64,000 nt of DNA, taken from contig JAWKVW010000015.1 of the NCBI GenBank assembly GCA_041397845.1, forward strand, positions 1 through 64,000, given 5' to 3'. This stretch comes from JAKPQE01 sp041397845 (GTDB lineage Bacteria; Pseudomonadota; Alphaproteobacteria; Rhizobiales; JAKPQE01). The position numbers were made by a program, and so were the translations under genes. The notes beneath the pieces are model-generated. The model had not been told where the DNA came from. It saw only the letters and a list, made by a program, of their open reading frames with translations, and did no database searches. Below, one piece after another: positions 25,275 through 34,598 of the stretch (positions within the stretch are counted from its first letter, which is position 1; each line of letters begins with the position of its first letter).

Positions 25275-28016
25275 TCAGGCGACGGCGGAATCGCGGGCCG
25301 CGGTGCGGTCGGCGGCGGCGACCTTGTCGACGGCGTCGGCGACATCGAGGCTGACGCGGACAACCGAGGCGTCGCCCGGATAGCGCTCGACGGAGAAGCC
25401 GAGGTCGCGGCACATCGTCAGCATCGACCGGTTGCCGGACAGGACGTCACCGAAGATGGTGCTGACGCCTTCGGCGGCGGCGAACTCGATGAGCTTGCGC
25501 ATCAGCAGCCAGCCGAGGCCGCGACCCTTGAGGTCCGAGCGCACGATGACGGCGTATTCGCCGGTCTCGTGGTCCGGGTCGAGGGCGAGGCGGGAGACGC
25601 CGAGCATGGTCTCGCCATCCGGCGAGAGGGCCATGAAGGCCATGGAGCGCTGGTAGTCGAGCTGGGTCAGGCGCGCCATGAACTTGTGCGAGAGCTCCTT
25701 GACCGGCGCGAAGAAGCGCAGGCGGATGTCCTCGGGCGTCAGGTTGGCGAAGAAGTCCTCGTAAAGCGCCTCGTCCTCCGGCTTGACCGGGCGGATGTGG
25801 ACGTCGAGGTCGCCGCTGGTGCGGTCCTGCGAAATCCACTGCGAGGGATAGGGCCGGATGGCGAAGCGATCCTCGGCGCGGCGGCCCGGCTTGACGGCGG
25901 CGACGCGGACGCGGGCATCAAGCGCCACGGCGCCGGTGTCATCGGCGAGCAGCGGGTTGATGTCGAGCTCGATGATCTCGGGAATCTCGACGAGCATGCG
26001 CGACAGGCCGAGAAGGACCTGGACGATGGCGTCGTGATCGGCCTTCGGGCGGTCGCGATAACCGGCAAGCAGCTTGGCGACGCGGGTCTCGCTGATCATG
26101 TCGCGGGCGAGCAGGGCATCGAGCGGCGGCAGGCCGATGGAACGGTCGGCCAGCACCTCGACGGCGGTGCCGCCGGCGCCGAACAGGATGATCGGGCCAA
26201 ACAGCGGGTCGGTGGCGACGCCGGCGATGAGCTCGATGCCGTTCGGGCGAACCACCATCGGCTCGACGGTGAAGCCGTCGATGCGGGCGTTCGGCATCAG
26301 CTTCTTTGCAGTCTCGAGCATGGAGACGGCGCTGGCCTCGGCTTCCTTGGCGCTCCTGAGGCCAAGGCGGACGCCGCCGACGTCGGACTTGTGGGTGATG
26401 TCGGCGGAGCGGATCTTCAGCGCCACCGCCTTTTCGCGGGAAAGAATGCCGGCGGCGACGCGGGCGACGTCGGCGGGATCCCTGGCGACCTCGGCGAGGG
26501 CGACCGGGATATGGTAGGCGGCGAGCAGGGCCTTGGCCTCATCGGAGGTGAGCAGGCCGTTGCTGCCGGCAAGGCCGCGCTTGACGATCGCCTCGACGCG
26601 GGCGCGATCCGGCTCGGCGCCCTCGGGCAGGGCCGGCGGCATGCGGGTCAGCAGTTCCTGACGATTGCGATAGCGGATGACGTGACGGATGCCCTCGATC
26701 GAGGCCGAGGGCGTCTCGTAGTTCGGCACGCCGTTGCTGGCGAGAAGCTGGCGCGCCTCGCGGGCGGCGCCGTCGCCGAGCCAGCAGCCGAAGAGGGGCT
26801 TGCGCCGGTGGGTCGCGTCCCAGGCGGCGATGGTCGCCTCGGCGGCGGCGTTCGGCGAGGTCAGTGCGGTCGGGCAATTGATGACGAGGACGGCGTCGGT
26901 GTTCGGGTCCTCGAGGGTTGCCTGAATGGAGGCCTTGTAACGCTCGGGCGGCGCGTCGCCGATGATGTCGACCGGATTGCCGCGCGACCAGATCGAGGGC
27001 AGCACGGCGTCAAGGGCGGCAACGGTTTCGGGGGCGAGCTGCGACAGGCTGGCGTCGCGGGCATCGAGTGCATCGGCAGCAAGCACGCCGGCGCCACCGC
27101 CATTGGTGACGATGCCGAGGCGATTGCCCGGGAACGGCTTGATGCGGCTGACGGTTTCGGCGGCGGTGAAGAGCTCGTCGAGGGAGAACACGCGCAGCAC
27201 GCCGGCACGGCGCAGGGCCGCGTCGAAAACGGCGTCGGAGGCGGCGAGGGCGCCGGTGTGCGAGGCGGCGGCGCGGGCGGCGGCCTCGTTGCGGCCGCCC
27301 TTGATGGCGATGACCGGCTTCACGCGTGCGGCCCGGCGGGCGGCGGACAGGAAGCTGCGGGCGTCGGTGATCGCTTCCAGATAGAGCAGGATCGAGCGGG
27401 TGTTCACGTCGGCGGCGAAGTAGTCGAGCAGGTCGGCGACATCGACGTCGAGGACGTCGCCGAGGGAGACGACGGAGCGGAAGCCGATGCCGCGCGAGTG
27501 GGCCCAGTCGACGACGGTTGTGACGAGGGCGCCGGACTGCGACAGGAAGGCGACCTCGCCCTTCATCGGATTGATATGGGCGAAGCTGGCGTTGAGGCCG
27601 ACTTCCGGTACGAGCAGGCCAATGCAGTTCGGGCCGAGCAGGCGCATGTCATGGCGCCGGGCGTTGGCGATGGTCCTGGCGCCGAGGCTGCCCGGGCCCT
27701 TGCCGAGGCCGGCGGTGATGATGACCGCGCCGCGGGTGCCGCGGGCGCCGAGCTCGTCGATGACGTCGGGGACGGTCGCGGCCGGGGCGGCGATGACGGC
27801 GAGTTCCGGCGCTTCCGGCAGATCGGCGATCGACTGGTGGCACGGATAGGGACCGATGTGGTCGCGCTTCGGATTGACGATGCGAATCGGGCCGTCGAAG
27901 CCGGCGCTCATCAGATTGTGGAGGACGGTCGAACCGACGGTGCCTTCAGTGGCACTGGCGCCGATGAGCGCGATCGAATGGGGGTTGCACAGGGAGGTGA
28001 GATTACGGACGGGCAT
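25275..28016 (-). CDS. Acyl-CoA synthetase (NDP-forming) / GNAT acetyltransferase fusion (Pat/Pka type)
   Basis: A 913-aa multidomain protein. It has a CoA-binding Rossmann domain (about 1-130, ALIGASATEGTVG), succinyl-CoA-ligase-like domains (about 140-450), an ATP-grasp domain (about 490-700) and a C-terminal GNAT domain (about 740-890, RGLGWLLMRKLIEFA). The phospho-His segment SHTGALAASDAVFDAA is kept, with His253, so ADP-forming ligase activity is possible. E. coli Pka-type enzymes acetylate lysines of metabolic proteins such as acetyl-CoA synthetase. The start at 28016 was chosen because the CoA-binding domain begins right after it; the frame extends 41 codons upstream without homology. 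Confidence 0.9.
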   Translation of the reverse strand: MPVRNLTSLCNPHSIALIGASATEGTVGSTVLHNLMSAGFDGPIRIVNPKRDHIGPYPCHQSIADLPEAPELAVIAAPAATVPDVIDELGARGTRGAVIITAGLGKGPGSLGARTIANARRHDMRLLGPNCIGLLVPEVGLNASFAHINPMKGEVAFLSQSGALVTTVVDWAHSRGIGFRSVVSLGDVLDVDVADLLDYFAADVNTRSILLYLEAITDARSFLSAARRAARVKPVIAIKGGRNEAAARAAASHTGALAASDAVFDAALRRAGVLRVFSLDELFTAAETVSRIKPFPGNRLGIVTNGGGAGVLAADALDARDASLSQLAPETVAALDAVLPSIWSRGNPVDIIGDAPPERYKASIQATLEDPNTDAVLVINCPTALTSPNAAAEATIAAWDATHRRKPLFGCWLGDGAAREARQLLASNGVPNYETPSASIEGIRHVIRYRNRQELLTRMPPALPEGAEPDRARVEAIVKRGLAGSNGLLTSDEAKALLAAYHIPVALAEVARDPADVARVAAGILSREKAVALKIRSADITHKSDVGGVRLGLRSAKEAEASAVSMLETAKKLMPNARIDGFTVEPMVVRPNGIELIAGVATDPLFGPIILFGAGGTAVEVLADRSIGLPPLDALLARDMISETRVAKLLAGYRDRPKADHDAIVQVLLGLSRMLVEIPEIIELDINPLLADDTGAVALDARVRVAAVKPGRRAEDRFAIRPYPSQWISQDRTSGDLDVHIRPVKPEDEALYEDFFANLTPEDIRLRFFAPVKELSHKFMARLTQLDYQRSMAFMALSPDGETMLGVSRLALDPDHETGEYAVIVRSDLKGRGLGWLLMRKLIEFAAAEGVSTIFGDVLSGNRSMLTMCRDLGFSVERYPGDASVVRVSLDVADAVDKVAAADRTAARDSAVA

Positions 28017-28140
28017 GACAATCCTGCTTCGCTGTCGAAATCGAGAGCCATTGTGCAGCGCAATATAAGGCGCTGGTATGACGATTCCGTCAACATGCTC
28101 GAAATTGCATATATCGAATTCGGCCCGGAAAAACGGCAAA

Positions 28141-28166
28141 CCGCCGCACCCTTGCGGGCGCGGCGG
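28141..28166 (-). terminator. Intrinsic terminator of the octaheme cytochrome operon
   Basis: The stem is CCGCCGC/GCGGCGG, then one mismatch, then CCC/GGG around a TTGC loop. On the minus strand it is followed by TTTGCCGTTTTT. It lies 28 bp after the cytochrome b stop. Confidence 0.75.
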
Positions 28167-28193
28167 CGCGATTTGCGGTGATTTCCGCGATTG

Positions 28194-28874
28194 TCAGCGG
28201 ATCATGTCCGGCTGCGTTTCCTCGAGGTATTTCTCTTCGATTTCAGAGAGTTCGACGGTCTCGTAGCCTGTGATCATGGTGCGGATGTAGTGGGTCAGCG
28301 TCTTGCCGGTGGTGGTCATGTAGACGTGGATCACCACGAACGTGACCATCAGGAAGGCGGCGGCCGTGTGCACGAAAACGACGAGCATGAACACGGTCTG
28401 GCTGCTCACCAGCCCCGACCAGAGCGGGTAGGCGAGGTAAATGATTCCCGTCGACCAGAGCGCCGGGCCGATGATCACCATGAAGGTGAGGTAGGCCAGC
28501 GACTGGAGGGCATTCTGCTTGCGCCGCAGCGTCTTGGAATAGGGATGGGGCGAGCCCGTCAGGATGCCGAAGGCGTAGAAGCGGATGACATCGAAGAGGC
28601 CGGCGCGCTGCGGCAGGTATTGCCGCCACTGGCCGGTGGTGAAGTGCCAGAAGGTGGTGAAGATCCACAGCACGATGAGGATGATGGCGGCGATCGTATG
28701 AATGCCGACGGCGGCCTCGAAGCTCAGGAGATGGAACGTGCCGTGCAGGTTGAAGCCGGAAAAGGCGAGGGCGAAGATCAGGAGTGCCTGCGACCAGTGC
28801 CAGAAGCGCTCGTAGCGGGAGTAGATCTTGACCGCCCGCTTGTAGGGGCCGTGATGGGTGGTGTCGGTTGCCAT
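28194..28874 (-). CDS. Membrane cytochrome b subunit (b561/thiosulfate-reductase type)
   Basis: A 226-aa integral membrane protein with four to five helices and conserved His residues in RFWHWSQALLI, AAVGIHTIAA, VFVHTAAAF and VVIHVYMTTTG that would ligate two haems b. It starts 2 bp after the octaheme cytochrome stop. It should oxidise quinol in the membrane and pass electrons to the periplasmic octaheme protein. Confidence 0.88.
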   Translation of the reverse strand: MATDTTHHGPYKRAVKIYSRYERFWHWSQALLIFALAFSGFNLHGTFHLLSFEAAVGIHTIAAIILIVLWIFTTFWHFTTGQWRQYLPQRAGLFDVIRFYAFGILTGSPHPYSKTLRRKQNALQSLAYLTFMVIIGPALWSTGIIYLAYPLWSGLVSSQTVFMLVVFVHTAAAFLMVTFVVIHVYMTTTGKTLTHYIRTMITGYETVELSEIEEKYLEETQPDMIR

Positions 28875-28876
28875 GG

Positions 28877-30559
28877 TCAGTTGCTCCCCTTGCGCCGCTT
28901 CATGACGAAACGCAGGAATCCGTGCAGGGCGGTACCGCCGAACGCCAGGGCGAAGGCGGCGTAGCCGAAGATGTCGAGCCAGCGGAAGCTGTCGCGGCCC
29001 GGCATGTAGAAGCCGGTCAGCGCCGCGAGACGGCCGTCGGTGGCATGGCATTCCTGGCAGCCGAGCGCATTTTCCTTGGGGGCGACCATGTGGGTGATCG
29101 GCCACCAGGAGACGGTTTCGACAAAGCCGTATTCGCCGCTGTAGGGCACGTTGTTCTTGCGCATGCCCTCGGCGATGGCGGCGCCGAAATCGTAGTTGCC
29201 CCAGAAGGCCTTATCGTCCTCGCCCCACAGGTGCATGTAGACGAGGGTGTTGTTGCCCTTGTCATAGGGCTGGGTCGTGTGCATCCGCTTGAACGGCCAG
29301 ATGCGCGAGCCGGGATCGTCGTAGGAGCCCTTGAAGTCGTTGATCGGGATCGGCTGCCTGGCCGGGTCGAGCTTGCGGTCGATGGTCTGGTATTCCATCT
29401 GGCCGTCGAACCACTGATAGGTCGGCTCGACGTTCTCGCCATATTCGAAGCTGCCCTTGATCGACTTGTAGGTCGGGCGCTCGCCGCCATTGCCCTGGAT
29501 GTAGCCCTCGACCTTGTAGCCGACGCCGTCCTTGGTCTTGCCGGCGGTGGTCCAGTCCCAGTTCACGACGGTGGCGACGCCACCACGCGCGAAGGTCGGG
29601 ATGTGGCAGGACTGGCAGGCGACCTTGTCGGTGTGGGAATTGAGGTAGAAGGCCTTGAGGGCGGGGTGCTCGTGCGGCTCGGTGCCGTGGCAGCTCTCGC
29701 AGGTCGCGACATCGCGGCGAAGACCGGGCTTGCCCTTGCCTTCGGTGTCGATGGCGGTGACGTGATAGCGGCTGCCGGCCCACTGGTGCTGGTTCGAGAC
29801 GTGGCAGGCGTTGCACGAGAAGTTGAGGCCGTCGGTGGCCATGTGGACGTCGAGGTCTTTCGCCGGGTTCTTCAGCGAGGAATCAAGGTCGCCGTGCTTG
29901 ACGCCGTCGCCGCCGCCGCCGTTGAAGTGGCAGGTGCCGCAATTGGAGCGCTGCGGCATGCTGACGTTCTGGGCGACCTTCGTGAAGTCGATCTCCTTCT
30001 TGCCCTCGAACATCACGGTGCAGGCGGAATGGCCCTTGGAATTCGGCGTCTTGTAGTAGGTGCCGGTGCCGTCGTGGCAGACGACGCAGTCGATGTTTTC
30101 CTGATTGGTGAAGTCGAACGTCTCGTCCTTCCAGCCATAGCCGGCGTGGCACTGGGCGCACATGCCCTCATTGCCGCGCGAATTGGTGCAGAAGTTGTTG
30201 ATGACGTTCTTCTTGCCCAGTTTCTGACCCGTGTCCGGGTTGTCGTAATCCCACTTCCAGTGGATCGACTTCATGAACTGGTGGCCCGCCTCGTTGTGGC
30301 AGGTCAGGCAGGCCTTGGTGACGTCGGGGCCGCTGGCGAAGGGGCCTTTCAGCGCCTCGAACTTGCTGTGGTCAGCGGTGCCGCCAGGTTTCTTGTCGGA
30401 GACCTGGGCGCCGGCTTTCTGGCCGGAAATCATGGTCTCGAAAGGCGAAACGTCAGTCGCGCGGGCGTCCGGTGGCGCAAACAACGCGGCGGCGCAAAGC
30501 GCAACAAGCCACGCCGCGGATCGCCATCCGTGGACAAGCCGGTTCGGTCGGGTGCTCAT
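28877..30559 (-). CDS. Octaheme tetrathionate reductase-family multihaem cytochrome c
   Basis: A 560-aa periplasmic protein with a signal peptide (about residues 12-35), eight CxxCH motifs (CLTCH, CAQCH, CVVCH, CGTCH, CNACH, CESCH, CQSCH, CQECH) and one C-terminal membrane helix (about 530-550). The segment HQFMKSIHWKWDYDN and the Asn-rich NNFCTNSRGNEGMCAQCH are typical of the OTR family. OTR reduces tetrathionate and also nitrite or hydroxylamine in vitro; the physiological substrate is unsettled. The second of two adjacent ATGs is preferred, because GGAGGA then has normal spacing. Confidence 0.88.
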   Translation of the reverse strand: MSTRPNRLVHGWRSAAWLVALCAAALFAPPDARATDVSPFETMISGQKAGAQVSDKKPGGTADHSKFEALKGPFASGPDVTKACLTCHNEAGHQFMKSIHWKWDYDNPDTGQKLGKKNVINNFCTNSRGNEGMCAQCHAGYGWKDETFDFTNQENIDCVVCHDGTGTYYKTPNSKGHSACTVMFEGKKEIDFTKVAQNVSMPQRSNCGTCHFNGGGGDGVKHGDLDSSLKNPAKDLDVHMATDGLNFSCNACHVSNQHQWAGSRYHVTAIDTEGKGKPGLRRDVATCESCHGTEPHEHPALKAFYLNSHTDKVACQSCHIPTFARGGVATVVNWDWTTAGKTKDGVGYKVEGYIQGNGGERPTYKSIKGSFEYGENVEPTYQWFDGQMEYQTIDRKLDPARQPIPINDFKGSYDDPGSRIWPFKRMHTTQPYDKGNNTLVYMHLWGEDDKAFWGNYDFGAAIAEGMRKNNVPYSGEYGFVETVSWWPITHMVAPKENALGCQECHATDGRLAALTGFYMPGRDSFRWLDIFGYAAFALAFGGTALHGFLRFVMKRRKGSN

Positions 30560-30821
30560 CATTCCTCCGTACAGGTGCCGGCGCTGTTTCGGCTTGTTGC
30601 CGCTCGCCCAAGCGGCCGCCTATCGCGCCGTTTTTTGAATTCTCCTTGTCTCCCCTGGTTTGCCCTCTGGTGCCCAATGCGATGCAATCGATCGCCGTCC
30701 CGAATCCGGAAGACGGCAACCCTCCATAGCTTATGACGGTTAGGCGGGAAAACAGTGCGGGACGATGTGTCGCAGCCTGCCCGGCGGCGTATTTGCATCG
30801 GAGGGTCTTGTTTTTGAAGGC

Positions 30822-31415
30822 CTATCGGGCGCGGCGCGGGCTGTCGCCGCCGCTCCATTCGGCGATGCCTGCGGGAAAATCCGGGAGTGCGGTGGCGATG
30901 GCGCGACGGGCGATGTCGTCGACGAGGTCGGCGATATCCTGCGGGCGGTTATAGAAGCTCGGCACCGGCGGCAGGACAATCGCGCCATACTCGGTGGCAG
31001 CCGTCATCGCCCGCAGATGGCCGAGATGGAGCGGCGCCTCGCGAACGAGGAGGACGAGGCGGCGGCGTTCCTTCAGGTGCACGTCGGCGGCGCGCGCGAC
31101 GAGGTCGGTGGCGTTGCAGGAGGCAACGGCCGAGAGGGTGCGGATCGAGCAGGGGGCAACGATCATCGCCTCGCTGCGGAACGAGCCGCTTGCCAGCGGC
31201 GCGCCGATGTCGGCGACATCATGGGTGTGAAAGGCGATGCCGCGCAGGCGGGCAAGGGCATCTTCGCCAACCTCGTGGGCGAGGGTGCGCTCGCCGGCGG
31301 CGGTGACGACGAGATGGGTCTCGTAGTCGGCGTTTGCGGCAAGGATCTCGACGATGCGGGCGCCAAGCGCGGCACCGGAGGCGCCGGTGATGGCAACGAC
31401 GACGCGGCGGCTCAT
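30822..31415 (-). CDS. ubiX: UbiX flavin prenyltransferase
   Basis: A 197-aa flavoprotein of the UbiX/Pad1 family. It shows the N-terminal FMN-binding ITGASGAALGARIVE, APCSIRTLSAVASC and PLHLGHLRAM motifs. It makes prenylated FMN, the cofactor of UbiD. The ATG overlaps the UbiD stop by 4 bp, so both are produced together. C-terminal PPVPSFYNRP also matches the family. Confidence 0.95.
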   Translation of the reverse strand: MSRRVVVAITGASGAALGARIVEILAANADYETHLVVTAAGERTLAHEVGEDALARLRGIAFHTHDVADIGAPLASGSFRSEAMIVAPCSIRTLSAVASCNATDLVARAADVHLKERRRLVLLVREAPLHLGHLRAMTAATEYGAIVLPPVPSFYNRPQDIADLVDDIARRAIATALPDFPAGIAEWSGGDSPRRAR

Positions 31416-32932
31416 TTCACCTTCTCCATCCAGCCGGCAAGGCCGAGTTTCGGCATCAGCGCATCGACGCGCGCGGCGACGGCCTCATCCATGCGCATGA
31501 CCTCGCCGAACGGCCGGTCGGTTTCGGGCGCGACCTTCATCGTCGCGTCGATGCCGAGCTTGCCGCCAAGGCCGGCGACGGGGGAGGCGAAGTCGAGATA
31601 GTCGATCGGCGTGCGGTCGAGGACGATGAGGTCGCGGGAGGCGTCGGCGCGGGTGGCGATCGCCCACATCACATCCTTCCAGTCGCGCGGGTCGATGTCC
31701 GGGTCGACGGCGACGATCATCTTGGTCAGCGAGAACTGCGGCAGCATCGACCAGAGCCCCATCATCAGGCGGCGGGCATGGCCGGGATAGGACTTGCGGA
31801 AGGCGACAACGGCGACGCGATAGGAGGCGGTTTCCGGCGGCAGCCAGAAATCGGTGATTTCCGGGAACTGGCGTTTGACCAGCGGCACGAAAATCTCGTT
31901 GAAGGCCTCGCCGATGACGGCCGGCTCGTCCGGGGCGCGGCCGGTGAAGGTCGAGAGATAAACCGGCTCGCGGCGGCGGGTGACGGCGGTGACGCGCATG
32001 ACCGGGAAGGGCTCGACGGAATTGTAGTAGCCGGTGTGGTCGCCATAGGGGCCCTCGGGGGCCGTTTCGGTCGCCGAAACATAGCCCTCGATGACGATCT
32101 CGGCTTCGGCCGGCACCGGCAGGGGCACCGTCACCGCCTTGGCGAAGCGCGGCCGCTCGCCGCTCATCAGGCCGGAAAAGGTCAGTTCCGCAACGGTTTC
32201 GGGCAGCGGCATGGCGGCGGTCAGCATGGTCGCCGGGTCGGTGCCGATGGCGATGGCCACGGGCATGTCCTCGCCCTTCGCCTTCCACTGCTCGTGGTGG
32301 CGGGCACCGCCGCGCGGCGCCAGCCAGCGCATGATCGCCCGGTCGCGGCCGAGAAGCTGCATGCGATAGACGCCGGCATTGGTCGCGGATGGCCGGTCGC
32401 TCTCGGGCGGGCGGGTAATGACCACCGGCCAGGTGAAGAGCGGGGCCGGCTCGCCGGGCCAGCAGGTCTGGACCGGCAGGCTCGTCAGGTCGATATCGGC
32501 GCCGGTCTCGACGACCTCCTGACAGGGCGGGGCGCCGTCGCTCTTCGGGCGCATGTTGAGCACGGCGCGGGCGAGCGGCAGGCGGTCGGTGATGTCGGAG
32601 AGACCATGCGGCGGGGAAGGGTTGCGCAGCTCGACGAGAGCATCGCCGAGGACGCCGAGGCGTTCGGGCTCGATGCCGAGGCCCCAGGCGACGCGGCGAA
32701 CGGTGCCGAACAGGTTGACCAGCATCGGCATCGCGGCAACACGGCCATCGGGCAGCAGCGGCTTTTCGATTAAAAGCGCCGGGCCGCCGGCGGCAATGAC
32801 GCGGCGATGAAGCTCGGTGACCTCGAGGACGGTCGAGACCGGTTCCTTGATGCGGACCAGTTCGTCGCGTTCTTCAAGCCAGCGCAGGAAGGCGCCGAGG
32901 CTGCGGAATTTAGGCAGGGTTCGGACGGGCAA
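31412..32932 (-). CDS. ubiD: UbiD-family decarboxylase (3-octaprenyl-4-hydroxybenzoate carboxy-lyase)
   Basis: A 506-aa prenyl-FMN-dependent decarboxylase of normal length. Visible motifs are NAGVYRMQLLGRDRAIMRW, the catalytic Glu/Arg region in ETAPEGPYGDHTGYY, and VDPDIDPRDWKDVMWAIATR. It removes the carboxylate from the ubiquinone precursor. Coupling with ubiX and the divergent ubiTUV operon supports a role in ubiquinone synthesis rather than in aromatic degradation. Confidence 0.93.
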   Translation of the reverse strand: MPVRTLPKFRSLGAFLRWLEERDELVRIKEPVSTVLEVTELHRRVIAAGGPALLIEKPLLPDGRVAAMPMLVNLFGTVRRVAWGLGIEPERLGVLGDALVELRNPSPPHGLSDITDRLPLARAVLNMRPKSDGAPPCQEVVETGADIDLTSLPVQTCWPGEPAPLFTWPVVITRPPESDRPSATNAGVYRMQLLGRDRAIMRWLAPRGGARHHEQWKAKGEDMPVAIAIGTDPATMLTAAMPLPETVAELTFSGLMSGERPRFAKAVTVPLPVPAEAEIVIEGYVSATETAPEGPYGDHTGYYNSVEPFPVMRVTAVTRRREPVYLSTFTGRAPDEPAVIGEAFNEIFVPLVKRQFPEITDFWLPPETASYRVAVVAFRKSYPGHARRLMMGLWSMLPQFSLTKMIVAVDPDIDPRDWKDVMWAIATRADASRDLIVLDRTPIDYLDFASPVAGLGGKLGIDATMKVAPETDRPFGEVMRMDEAVAARVDALMPKLGLAGWMEKVK

Positions 32933-32979
32933 GGCAAATTCCTCCGCGACGAAATGACCGCCCGAGGGATGGCATTACC

Positions 32980-32993
32980 TTAACCGAAGTCAA
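32980..32993. promoter_or_regulatory. FNR/FixK-like half-conserved box between ubiD and ubiT
   Basis: TTAACCGAAGTCAA resembles the FNR consensus TTGAT-N4-ATCAA at 7 of 10 fixed positions. It lies in the 77-bp gap between the divergent ubiD and ubiT starts. Oxygen-responsive control of ubiTUV would be biologically sensible. The match is imperfect, so this is a candidate only. Confidence 0.35.
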
Positions 32994-33009
32994 AGTGTGC
33001 GGTTAGGAT

Positions 33010-33603
33010 GTGCGTCAATCTGCCTTTCTGTCATCAATGGTCGAGATAGCCGTGCCGGAAACGAACGCGCTCCACCCGCTCGTCGGCGCCCTGATGCGCC
33101 CTTTGCCCCTCTTTCCCTTGCGCGACGCGCTCCTTCGAGCCGGCCGCACGATCGTGTGGCGGCATCGCCGGCTGATCGAGCGGCTCGGTCCCGAGGCGCG
33201 CAAGACGTTCGCCATCGAACCCGTCGACCTGCCGTTCGCTTTCGTGATTTCGCCGGAGCGGGCGGGGATGCGCGTCGAGGCGGTGCGCAGCCTTTCAGGG
33301 CGGGCCTATGACGCGCGAATCGCCGGGCCGTTCCTGACGCTCGTCGACATGAGCCGCGGACGGCTCGACGGCGATGCGCTGTTTTTCTCGCGCGATATCC
33401 AGGTCGAGGGCGACGTGTCGGCGGTGGTGGCGCTGCGCAACGCCATCGACGCCGAGGGCATCGACATCGTTGCCGAATTCGCGGCCCTGTTCGGCCCGGC
33501 CGACCGGCTGGTGCTCGGCCTTGTCGAGCGCGCCGACGGTTTTGCCCGGCGCTATCTCGTCGGCAGCGAGCCGGCGGACGCGGAAAAGGAGACAGGCGAA
33601 TGA
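33010..33603 (+). CDS. ubiT: UbiT, SCP2-domain protein for oxygen-independent ubiquinone synthesis
   Basis: A 197-aa protein if the GTG at 33010 is used; an ATG at 33040 would give 187 aa. The SCP2-like lipid-binding domain covers about residues 50-180 (GRAYDARIAGPFLTLVDMS, FSRDIQVEGD). UbiT binds quinone intermediates for hydroxylation by UbiU-UbiV without oxygen. It overlaps ubiU by 4 bp. The exact start is uncertain because no ribosome site has ideal spacing. Confidence 0.88.
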   Translation: MRQSAFLSSMVEIAVPETNALHPLVGALMRPLPLFPLRDALLRAGRTIVWRHRRLIERLGPEARKTFAIEPVDLPFAFVISPERAGMRVEAVRSLSGRAYDARIAGPFLTLVDMSRGRLDGDALFFSRDIQVEGDVSAVVALRNAIDAEGIDIVAEFAALFGPADRLVLGLVERADGFARRYLVGSEPADAEKETGE

Positions 33604-34598
33604 GACCGGCCAAGGGTTCGCTCGAGCTCGTCTGCCCGGCGGGAACGCCGGCGGCGCTCGTCACGGCCGTCGAGGCCGGCACCGATGCGGTCTATTGCGG
33701 CTTTGCCGACGAGACCAACGCCCGTAATTTCCCGGGCCTCAATTTCTCGCGCAAGGAAATGCGCGAGGGGATCAATCTCGCCCACAAGAAGGGCGTCAAC
33801 GTCCTTGTCGCGATCAACACCTTTCCGCGCGCCGGCCAGCTCGATCTCTGGCACCGGGCGGTCGATGACGCGGTCAATGCCGGCGCGGATGCGCTGATCC
33901 TTGCCGATCTCGGGCTGCTCGACTACGCGGCCAGGAAGCATCCGCGGGCGCGGCTGCATCTTTCCGTCCAGGCGGCGGCCTCGAACCCGGACGCGATCAA
34001 TTTCTACGTCAACCGCTTCGGCGTGCGCCGGGTGGTGCTGCCGCGCGTGCTGACCGTCGAGGAAATCGCCGCGATCAATCGCGAGATCGACTGCGAGACC
34101 GAGGTCTTCGCTTTCGGCGGCCTTTGCGTCATGGCCGAGGGGCGGTGCTCGCTGTCGTCCTATGCAACGGGCGAATCGCCGAACATGCACGGCGTCTGTT
34201 CGCCGGCGAGCCATGTCGACTATCACGAGGACGGCACGGAATTTGTCTCGCGGCTTGGCGGTTTCACGATCAACCGGGTCGGGCATGACGAGCCGCGGGC
34301 CTATCCGACGCTCTGCAAGGGCCGGTTCGCCTGCGGCGACAAGACCGGCCATGTGTTCGAGGACCCGGTCAGCCTCGACGCTTCGGCGCTGATGCCGGCG
34401 CTGAAGGCGGCCGGGGTGACGGCGCTGAAAATCGAGGGCCGGCAGCGCAGCCGCGCCTATACGCTCGCGGTCGTGCAGGCGTTTCGCCGGGCGGTCAGCG
34501 AGCTCGATCGCGACGGCGATGTCGGCCCGCTCGAGCTTGCCGCCTTCACCGAGGGCGGGCAGGCGACCGGCGGCGCCTATCGGAAGGTCTGGCGATGA
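33600..34598 (+). CDS. ubiU: UbiU, [4Fe-4S] peptidase-U32-family ubiquinone hydroxylation protein
   Basis: A 332-aa U32-family protein. The Cys cluster for the iron-sulphur centre is visible as FGGLCVMAEGRC, HGVCSP and TLCKGRFACGD, matching the four UbiU cysteines. It acts with UbiV to hydroxylate the ubiquinone ring using prephenate-derived oxygen in anaerobic cells. It is coupled to ubiT and ubiV by 4-bp overlaps. Confidence 0.94.
   Translation: MRPAKGSLELVCPAGTPAALVTAVEAGTDAVYCGFADETNARNFPGLNFSRKEMREGINLAHKKGVNVLVAINTFPRAGQLDLWHRAVDDAVNAGADALILADLGLLDYAARKHPRARLHLSVQAAASNPDAINFYVNRFGVRRVVLPRVLTVEEIAAINREIDCETEVFAFGGLCVMAEGRCSLSSYATGESPNMHGVCSPASHVDYHEDGTEFVSRLGGFTINRVGHDEPRAYPTLCKGRFACGDKTGHVFEDPVSLDASALMPALKAAGVTALKIEGRQRSRAYTLAVVQAFRRAVSELDRDGDVGPLELAAFTEGGQATGGAYRKVWR

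Noticed and set aside
25569..28181. Plus-strand open frame of 870 codons
   Set aside because: Antisense to the synthetase/GNAT gene, with Gly/Asp/Ala-rich low-information sequence and no motif.
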